Origin: Planctomycetota bacterium
Lineage (GTDB): Bacteria > Planctomycetota > UBA11346
DNA length: 5,079 nt
NCBI GenBank assembly: GCA_013816415.1
Contig: JACDEN010000256.1
Location: 1 to 5,079, forward strand
Direction: 5' to 3'
A model generated the notes under the pieces. It searched no databases and was not told where the DNA came from. It was given only the letters and a program-made list of their open reading frames with translations. Positions 1 to 5,079 of the stretch are shown in pieces (position 1 is the first letter of the stretch; each line of letters starts with the position of its first letter). Position numbers and translations under genes: made by a program.

Positions 1-2
1 GC

Positions 3-695
3 TACGTCGCATTCGATACCGTGAACGCTCTCGTGCCGGGAGATACGAACAACCTGAAAGATGTGTATGTCCGCGACCGCGCCACTGGGACGACGACGCG
101 GGAGAGCGTCACGAGCACCGGCGGGAATCCCGATGGTGACTGCATGTGGCCGTCGCTCTCGGGCAATGGTGCGCTCATCGCGTACGCGTCCATGGCCACC
201 AACATCCTGGCGGGGTCGCCTGGGGTGATCGTGCGCGACCGGTCCACCGGGACGGCGCGCGTCGGCAGCGCCGACCCTTCGGGAAGGCCTCGGTCGGGTT
301 TCGCGCCCGCATTGAGCCAGGATGGTCGGTACCTGGCCTTCGTATCCTCCGAGGCCTTCATGCCCGATGCCGGTTCGAGCGACAAGGTCTACGAGCGTGA
401 GCTCGCCACCGGCCGCGTCTACCTGGCGGGGAAGGACGAAGGCTACCACGGTGGGTTCCGCGACAATTTCGGCGTCCAGGAATGCTCCATCAGTGCCGAT
501 GGCCGCTTCGTGACCTACGGTTCCGACCGCATGGTCAACTCGGGATCAGAACCATTCCGCGTCTACGACCGCTTGGCCGATATCATCACCACCCTGCCGA
601 TCAGCGGGTCGCCGACGCAGCCAGCGATGAGCGGCGACGGCATGCATATCGCCATCGCCAACTTCAGTCCAACGAACCTGCTGCTGGTCGATCGC
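3..695 (+). repeat. First PD40/TolB-like propeller repeats (N-terminal part cut)
   Basis: Blade motifs recur about every 45-60 codons. After the half-motif YVAF at the window edge come LSGNGALIAY (residues 46-55 from the GTG at 21), LSQDGRYLAF (98-107), ISADGRFVTY (157-166) and MSGDGMHIAI (203-212). Most are followed by a (V/Y)-x-R-D-R-x-T-G-like strand. Five blades are at least partly visible. If the fold has seven, as in the second propeller, about two lie upstream. The later copies drift from the consensus more than those in the second propeller. Confidence 0.75.
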
Positions 696-2978
696 ACCGG
701 AGACCGCGCTCCCGTGGTGACCACGCACGACCTTTCCATCGTCGCCGACCGCGACAGCCCTGCGATCGGACGGGTGCGTCCAGGGGAAGTGGCCGCGGGA
801 ACGACGGATCCCGACGGCGATCCGCTGGTCATCCGCATGTCGCCGCTCGGCCCATTTCCGATCGGTACCACCACCGTGACGATCACGGCGTACGACGGCA
901 TCTTCTCGGTGCAGCGGACCGCGCGCATCACGGTGTCGGCGAATCCAGCTCCGGTGAGCCCACCAGTGACGCTCTCGACTGAGCGTGTGGGCGTCAATTC
1001 GCTCGGCGGACAAGGGAATTTCGACAGCAGCCAGCCCTGGACCAGTCGAGACGGTCGGCTGGTGGCGTTCACGTCCGCGGCGAACAGCCTCGACCCGACC
1101 GAAGGCGATTTCCAGAATCCCGATGTTTTCGTCCGCGATCGCAGCGCCCAGGTGCTCACATCCGTCGCAGCCGATTCGGATACCAATGTCTACATCACCA
1201 GTCCGCGGATCAGCGATGACGGACGGTATGTGCTTTACCAATACTCCGCGGGTGGCCTCTCGGCCAAGGTATACGACCGGACGACCCGCACATCGGTCTC
1301 CATGTCCGGTGGGGGAAGTACGAACGCCAACGGGATCAGCCGGAATGGCCGCTATGTCGCCTACGGCGACAACACGTCGCTCTTCATTTTCGACCAGACC
1401 ACCGGAGCGCGCGTGGCCTATGCACCGAACGACCAGACCGATCGCGGGGTCGCCATCAGCGATGATGGACGCTATGTCGCCTATACGGACCAACGGCCGG
1501 ACGGCACTGGAAGCCGATTGCGGATCCTCGATCGATCCACCGGAGTGGTCGCTACTCCGGTCCTCCCCGCACTGAGCATCGACTACCAATCGCTATCGAT
1601 GACCTCGGACGGACGGCACCTGGCGGTGACGACGGGCACGCTGCCCCAGGACATCATCGTCTATGACCGGGTCTCCAATACCTCGCGCCGGCCCATCCGC
1701 GGCACCGGGGGCTCCACGGCGAACGGCGGCAGCCGGCAGCCGTCGCTCAGCGCCGACGGCCGCTACCTGGCCTTCGCCAGCGACGCCTCGAATCTCGTAC
1801 CAGCCGATACCAACAGCGTCGCCGACGTCTTCCGTATGGACTTGGTCACCGGCCGCGTCGTGCGCGTGAGCCTCGGGAACGGCGACGCCAATGGAGCCAG
1901 CTCCGATCCGCGCATTTCCGGCGATGGCTTCACCGTGGTCTACGCATCATCCGCCGACGATCTGGTCGATGGTGACACCAACGGCGTCGCTGACATCTTC
2001 GCCACCCGTATCACCGAGCAGACAAGCCAACCATATGGCGGAACGCCTCGTCCGGCGCCTGGGCGCGTCTACTCCCGTGACTTCGACACCGGCGGCGAAG
2101 GGGTGGCCTATCATGACAACGAGGCGGCCAACACCGGCGGACAATACCGTCCGAACGAGGGCGTCGACCTCTCGACATCGAGCGCGGCTGGCAGCGTCTA
2201 TCTGGCGGCGACCAATGCCGGGGAGTGGTTGAGCTACACCATCGAAACGGCGAATGCCGGATCCTATTCGGTCCTCGGCAGATATTCGTCTCCATTCACC
2301 AGCGGGCGCTTCCATCTCGAAAACGCCAACGGGACCGTGATCGGTGGACCATGGGCGGTACCGAGCACCGGCGGGTGGCAGGTCTGGCAGACGCGCACCT
2401 TCGGCGCCATCCAGTTGCCTGCGGGTCGCCAGACCCTGCGCCTCGTCATCGATGGCGGAAACTTCAATCTCGACTACCTGGAATACACGGCGAGCACTCC
2501 ACCCCCAGGATCCTTCTCGACCAGGATCAATTTTCAGCCTGGTTCGTCGGCACCGGTCGCTGGGTATGCGATCGACGCAGGCGCCCCCTATGGCGCCCGC
2601 AACGGCTTGAACTACGGCTGGAATGCCGCCTGCGAGTCGCGTGAGCGCAACGCGGTGGCTGACCAACGCATCGATACCATCGTGCTGATGCAGGCGTCGA
2701 CGAATCCGAATGCACGGTGGGAGATCGCCGTTCCGAATGGCACCTATTCCGTCCACGTCGCGTGCGGCGACCCCAGCTACTTCGATGGGAACTTCGCTCT
2801 CCAAGTGGAAGGCGCGATGACGGTCACTGGGCGCGCCACTTCAGCGGCGCCCATCCGCGAAGGGACGGTCACGGTACAGGTCGCAGATGGGCGCCTGACG
2901 CTGACCAACGGGAGCGGCTCGTACAACACGAAGATCTGCTACATCGAGATCCAGCAGATGCCCACCGGCAATGGGTGA
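3..2978 (+). CDS. Large multidomain beta-propeller / HYR / CBM6 / malectin-like protein, 5' end missing
   Basis: The frame is open from the first bases (Y-V-A-F at 3-14, a blade motif cut in half), so the true start lies upstream; the GTG at 21 is not a credible start. Numbering residues from that GTG (985 to the TGA), I see: blades of a TolB/PD40-type propeller to about 225; an HYR-like Ig-fold domain at about 230-306, with the hallmark FPIGTTTVTITAYD; a second propeller at about 318-665 with seven S-x-DGR-(Y)-(V/L)-A-(Y/F) motifs; a CBM6-like module at about 680-823 (GGEGVAYHDNEAANTGGQYR, AGEWLSYTI, GGWQVWQT, FNLDYLEYT); and a malectin-like beta-sandwich at about 832-978 (INFQPG, GYAIDAGAPYGARNGLNYGW, VPNGTYSVHVACGDP). 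CBM6 modules bind polysaccharide in known families. No catalytic domain, membrane segment or C-terminal sorting signal is visible; any signal peptide would be upstream. I infer a secreted or surface glycan-binding or adhesion protein. The domain calls are fairly secure, the role is not. Confidence 0.9.
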   Translation, partial: YVAFDTVNALVPGDTNNLKDVYVRDRATGTTTRESVTSTGGNPDGDCMWPSLSGNGALIAYASMATNILAGSPGVIVRDRSTGTARVGSADPSGRPRSGFAPALSQDGRYLAFVSSEAFMPDAGSSDKVYERELATGRVYLAGKDEGYHGGFRDNFGVQECSISADGRFVTYGSDRMVNSGSEPFRVYDRLADIITTLPISGSPTQPAMSGDGMHIAIANFSPTNLLLVDRTGDRAPVVTTHDLSIVADRDSPAIGRVRPGEVAAGTTDPDGDPLVIRMSPLGPFPIGTTTVTITAYDGIFSVQRTARITVSANPAPVSPPVTLSTERVGVNSLGGQGNFDSSQPWTSRDGRLVAFTSAANSLDPTEGDFQNPDVFVRDRSAQVLTSVAADSDTNVYITSPRISDDGRYVLYQYSAGGLSAKVYDRTTRTSVSMSGGGSTNANGISRNGRYVAYGDNTSLFIFDQTTGARVAYAPNDQTDRGVAISDDGRYVAYTDQRPDGTGSRLRILDRSTGVVATPVLPALSIDYQSLSMTSDGRHLAVTTGTLPQDIIVYDRVSNTSRRPIRGTGGSTANGGSRQPSLSADGRYLAFASDASNLVPADTNSVADVFRMDLVTGRVVRVSLGNGDANGASSDPRISGDGFTVVYASSADDLVDGDTNGVADIFATRITEQTSQPYGGTPRPAPGRVYSRDFDTGGEGVAYHDNEAANTGGQYRPNEGVDLSTSSAAGSVYLAATNAGEWLSYTIETANAGSYSVLGRYSSPFTSGRFHLENANGTVIGGPWAVPSTGGWQVWQTRTFGAIQLPAGRQTLRLVIDGGNFNLDYLEYTASTPPPGSFSTRINFQPGSSAPVAGYAIDAGAPYGARNGLNYGWNAACESRERNAVADQRIDTIVLMQASTNPNARWEIAVPNGTYSVHVACGDPSYFDGNFALQVEGAMTVTGRATSAAPIREGTVTVQVADGRLTLTNGSGSYNTKICYIEIQQMPTGNG
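972..2015 (+). repeat. Second PD40/TolB-like propeller, seven blade repeats
   Basis: Seven copies of the blade signature are visible at residues 341-350, 397-406, 439-448, 479-488, 527-536, 576-585 and 632-641 (numbered from the GTG at 21). The best copies read ISDDGRYVAY, ISRNGRYVAY and LSADGRYLAF. Seven is the usual number that closes such a propeller, so this one looks complete. Two neighbouring copies are also similar in DNA: ATCAGC followed by CGCTATGTCGCCTA occurs near 1335 and again near 1455, exactly 120 bases apart. This suggests fairly recent internal duplication or gene conversion. Confidence 0.75.
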
Positions 2979-3074
2979 CCTCGCATGACCGGGCGGTGGG
3001 GTGCCACCTCCACCTCGAGCACGGACCTTGGACGCTTCCGGCCTTTCCTCGACCGGCGAGTCGCTGGGGCACGG

Positions 3075-3101
3075 TTGACAAGTGAGTGGTCACTCTACCA
3101 T
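3075..3101 (+). promoter_or_regulatory. Predicted tetR promoter
   Basis: A perfect -35 consensus, TTGACA, lies at 3075-3080. The best -10 candidate is TACCAT at 3096-3101, which matches four of six consensus positions with a short 15-base spacer. Transcription would begin near 3108-3109, immediately before the ATG at 3110. The -35 box is clear; the -10 box is weak and its assignment is an inference. The promoter probably drives both the regulator and the outer-membrane channel gene that follows 5 bases after it. Confidence 0.5.
3084..3095 (+). promoter_or_regulatory. Candidate TetR operator (inverted repeat GAGTG-GT-CACTC)
   Basis: Perfect 5-base arms, GAGTG and CACTC, are separated by GT. 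The repeat sits between the predicted -35 and -10 boxes and about 15 bases before the tetR start. TetR-family repressors that control efflux genes commonly bind short palindromes at this position and block RNA polymerase. Position and symmetry support an autoregulatory operator. The arms are short, and TetR operators are often longer, so the true footprint may extend into flanking bases that are not symmetric here. Confidence 0.5.
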
Positions 3102-3109
3102 CCGCGCCA

Positions 3110-3808
3110 ATGCCACGGCGGACCAGTGAAGATCGGAAGGATCAGATCCTCGACGCGGTCCAGCGCGTTTTCGCGGAAAGTGGCTTCCACGCCACCACCA
3201 CCAAGCACCTGGCCGAGGCTGCCGGAGTCTCGGAAGCGCTGCTCTTCAAGTATTTCCCGACCAAGGAGCGGCTCTACAGCGAGATGCTGACGCGGGTCTG
3301 CGCACATTGCGCGAAGGACCGTGAACAGTGGTTGCAGCTGCCGCCGAACACCGCGACGTTGGCGATCCTCGTCCACCACGTGGTCAAGAATCTCGCCGGC
3401 GGCCCACGTCCGGACGATACCGGATCCCACCTGAAGGTGCAGAATAACCGCCTGATGCTGCAAAGCTTGTTGGCCGATGGGGCATTCGCGCGGAAATTCC
3501 TGAGTCTGATGAGCACCTCTGTGGTCGATGCCCTCGCGCGCTGCCTGATCGCAGCGGCGAAGGGCGGCGACTGCGATTCCGCGCCCGGGTCGTTGGCCGA
3601 GGCGCGCGTGCGCTCGTGGTCCGCGCTCCACGTCGCGATGTCGGCGATGATGTACCGCCTTCCCGAGGTTCCCGCGATCGACTACCAGGTATCTGATCGC
3701 CAGCTGATTCCCCGCATGGTCCGCTTCTCGCTGCGCGGCCTTGGACTCAGCCAGGCCGCCATCGACCGCTGCTACCAGCCCGATGCCATGGCCGTGGCCG
3801 GGACCTGA
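3110..3808 (+). CDS. TetR/AcrR-family transcriptional repressor of an efflux operon
   Basis: The protein has 232 residues, slightly longer than most of the family. The N-terminal DNA-binding domain is clear: helix 1 ILDAVQRVFAESGFHATTTK (residues 13-32), then LAEAAGVSEALLFKYFPTKERLY (34-56), in which AGVS and KYFPTKE mark the helix-turn-helix and the start of helix 4. The remainder is helical and holds NRLMLQSLLADGAFARKFL, a motif I associate with TetR regulators next to RND pumps; it should form the ligand pocket and dimer interface. I chose the ATG at 3110 over the in-frame GTG at 3086 because the GTG lies inside the predicted operator and upstream of the predicted transcription start. Neither start has a convincing Shine-Dalgarno sequence. 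The stop lies 5 bases before the channel gene, so the two are probably co-transcribed. The expected role is repression of itself and the efflux genes, relieved by a toxic compound; the inducer cannot be read from the sequence. Confidence 0.92.
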   Translation: MPRRTSEDRKDQILDAVQRVFAESGFHATTTKHLAEAAGVSEALLFKYFPTKERLYSEMLTRVCAHCAKDREQWLQLPPNTATLAILVHHVVKNLAGGPRPDDTGSHLKVQNNRLMLQSLLADGAFARKFLSLMSTSVVDALARCLIAAAKGGDCDSAPGSLAEARVRSWSALHVAMSAMMYRLPEVPAIDYQVSDRQLIPRMVRFSLRGLGLSQAAIDRCYQPDAMAVAGT

Positions 3809-3813
3809 CCCCC

Positions 3814-5079
3814 ATGAAAGTGAGTATGCGCACACTCGATTCCATCGCGGTCGCCGCCGCCCTGCTGGCCCTGGCGGCGTGCGGTCCTGGTCGAGCCTAT
3901 CAGCAGCCGCGCATCGAGGCACCGGCGCATTACGCCGGAGCGCTCGATGGTGCCGGGGAGAGCGCGTCGTTGGCACACTGGTGGACATCCTTCGGCGACC
4001 GCCAGCTCGACCGGGTGGTGGCAATGGCGATCGCCGGGAATCTCGATCTGCGCCTGGCCATGGCCCGCCTCGACGAGGCGCGCGCCGGCCGCCGGGTGGT
4101 GCGGTGGGCACAGCTTCCCGAGGTCGACGCCCAGGGCTCAGCGGAGCGGCGGCGTCACAGCGAGAACGTGTTCGGACCGCCGGCGCGGATCACCAATCAT
4201 TTTGAGGTCGGATTCGACGCCACCTGGGAGCTCGACGTCTTCGGCGGAGTCCGTCGCGAAGTCGAAGCCGCGGATGCGGATCTCCAGGTGCTCGAAGCCG
4301 CGCGCCAGGACATCCGCACCTTGATCGTCGCCGAGACGACGCGCGCCTATCTCGATCTGGTCGGAACCCAGGAGCTGCTCGCGGTGCTGCGTGCGGACCT
4401 CGCGGATCTGCGCCAGGCGGGCGATCTGATACGCGCTCGCGTGCGGGTCGGCATCGCTCCGGAATCGGACCGCGCGCAGGAGGAGGCGCTGATCGCCACC
4501 GCCATCGCGAGACTGCCCGAACCCGAGGCTCGCCGCATCAATGCGCTGACCCGGCTGTCGGTGCTCACCGCACGACCGGCGAGCGAGGTGCTCGCCGCGA
4601 TCTCATCGGGTGATGGGGCGGATCCGTTCGCCGGACTGGCGCAGGTGACGCGGCTGCCAGAGCCACGGGTCATGTTCGCCGCCGGCCTGCCCTCCGATCT
4701 GGTGTCGCGCCGGCAGGACCTCAGGCGCGCGGAACGCGCCTACGCCGCAGCGGTCGCGCGCATCGGGGTTGCCGAGCGCGACCTCTATCCGCGATTCTCG
4801 CTCACCGGATCCTTCGGCCTCGAGAGCGCGCAGGCCGACGATCTGCTGAAGGTCGGCAGCCAGTTCTGGTCGATCGGACCAGCCATCCGCTGGCCGCTGC
4901 TGCAGCAAGGCCGCATCCGGGCGCAGGTCGCCGCCGCGGACGCGCGCGCGCATCAGGCCGAGATCACCTACCGACAGGCGGTGCTGACCGCCTTCGCGGA
5001 TGTCGAGGACGCGCTCGCAGCGCTCGCGCGCGGACAGGAGCGCTCGCGCGCGGTCGACCAGGCGCTGGCCGCGCACGAG
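3814..5079 (+). CDS. NodT/OprM-type efflux outer-membrane lipoprotein, 3' end missing
   Basis: The frame is open from the ATG at 3814 to the window edge (422 codons). Relatives run about 460-500 residues, so a short C-terminal part is missing. A lipoprotein signal is clear: MKVSMR, a hydrophobic stretch, then lipobox LAAC with the lipidated Cys at 23. Gly at +2, not Asp, fits sorting to the outer membrane. Family landmarks follow in order: HWWTSFGDRQLDRVV (55-69), NLDLRLAMARLDEARAG (about 77-93), FEVGFDATWELDVFGGVRREVEAA (130-153), AETTRAYLDL (about 174-183), RRQDLRRAERAYAAAVARIGVAERDLYPRFSLTGSFG (299-335), GPAIRWPLLQQGRIRAQVAAADARA (355-379) and VLTAFADVEDAL (390-401). Such proteins form trimeric channels with a beta-barrel and a periplasmic alpha-helical tunnel, exporting drugs or other toxic compounds with a membrane-fusion protein and an inner-membrane pump. 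A weak GGGA at 3800-3803 could serve as ribosome site; the ATG at 3826 is a possible alternative start that keeps the lipobox. Substrate unknown. Confidence 0.93.
   Translation, partial: MKVSMRTLDSIAVAAALLALAACGPGRAYQQPRIEAPAHYAGALDGAGESASLAHWWTSFGDRQLDRVVAMAIAGNLDLRLAMARLDEARAGRRVVRWAQLPEVDAQGSAERRRHSENVFGPPARITNHFEVGFDATWELDVFGGVRREVEAADADLQVLEAARQDIRTLIVAETTRAYLDLVGTQELLAVLRADLADLRQAGDLIRARVRVGIAPESDRAQEEALIATAIARLPEPEARRINALTRLSVLTARPASEVLAAISSGDGADPFAGLAQVTRLPEPRVMFAAGLPSDLVSRRQDLRRAERAYAAAVARIGVAERDLYPRFSLTGSFGLESAQADDLLKVGSQFWSIGPAIRWPLLQQGRIRAQVAAADARAHQAEITYRQAVLTAFADVEDALAALARGQERSRAVDQALAAHE

Noticed and set aside
21..23. GTG at 21 as the true start of the first gene
   Set aside because: The same frame is open back to the window edge and encodes the conserved YVAF strand of a propeller blade, so the gene clearly begins upstream.
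546..1589. Long minus-strand open frame opposite the propeller gene
   Set aside because: Its predicted protein is rich in Arg, Gly and His, has no recognisable domain, and lies opposite a frame with clear domains. It is the usual antisense artefact of GC-rich codon bias.
2995..3008. Possible terminator hairpin after the propeller gene (GGTGG-GGTG-CCACC)
   Set aside because: The stem is only 5 base pairs and no T-run follows. A second hairpin (CTCG/CGAG, 3048-3060) is weaker still. A Rho-dependent end or another signal is as likely.
3086..3109. GTG at 3086 as the start of the TetR regulator
   Set aside because: It lies within the inverted repeat and upstream of the predicted transcription start, has no ribosome-binding sequence, and would add eight residues not typical of the TetR N-terminus.
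3095..4111. Long minus-strand open frame opposite tetR and the start of the channel gene
   Set aside because: It spans two well-supported genes on the other strand, begins with a low-complexity Arg/Pro-rich stretch and shows no family motif.

Overview
This window holds three plus-strand genes in GC-rich DNA. The first is cut by the left edge and the last by the right edge. Gene 3 is a predicted outer-membrane efflux lipoprotein, so the host is Gram-negative. The high GC content and the kinds of genes present would fit a gammaproteobacterium related to Xanthomonadales, but that placement is an impression; no rRNA or marker gene is present.

Region 1 (start to 2978) is the body and 3' end of one very large gene for a multidomain, probably exported or surface protein. 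It encodes a first TolB/PD40-type beta-propeller (N-terminal part missing), an HYR-like Ig-fold domain, a second and apparently complete seven-blade propeller, a CBM6-like carbohydrate-binding module and a malectin-like beta-sandwich. No enzyme domain is visible. It looks like an adhesion or glycan-binding protein, and its biological role is unknown.

Region 2 (2979-3109) is a short intergenic gap. It ends in a TTGACA box followed directly by an inverted repeat, GAGTG-GT-CACTC, just ahead of the next gene. This is the typical layout of an autoregulated tetR promoter. The predicted transcription start lies only one or two bases before the ATG, so the messenger may be leaderless.

Region 3 (3110 to the right edge) is the start of an efflux operon. 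A TetR-family repressor of 232 residues is followed after 5 bases by a NodT/OprM-type outer-membrane channel lipoprotein that stays open at the window end. The TetR protein probably binds the palindrome and represses itself and the channel gene until a toxic ligand releases it. The membrane-fusion protein and RND (or other inner-membrane) pump that would complete the system are not in the window; they may lie downstream.

I found no RNA gene, CRISPR array, insertion sequence or phage gene. The efflux locus is of a well-known kind. The least ordinary items are the domain architecture of the first protein and the promoter/operator arrangement in front of tetR.
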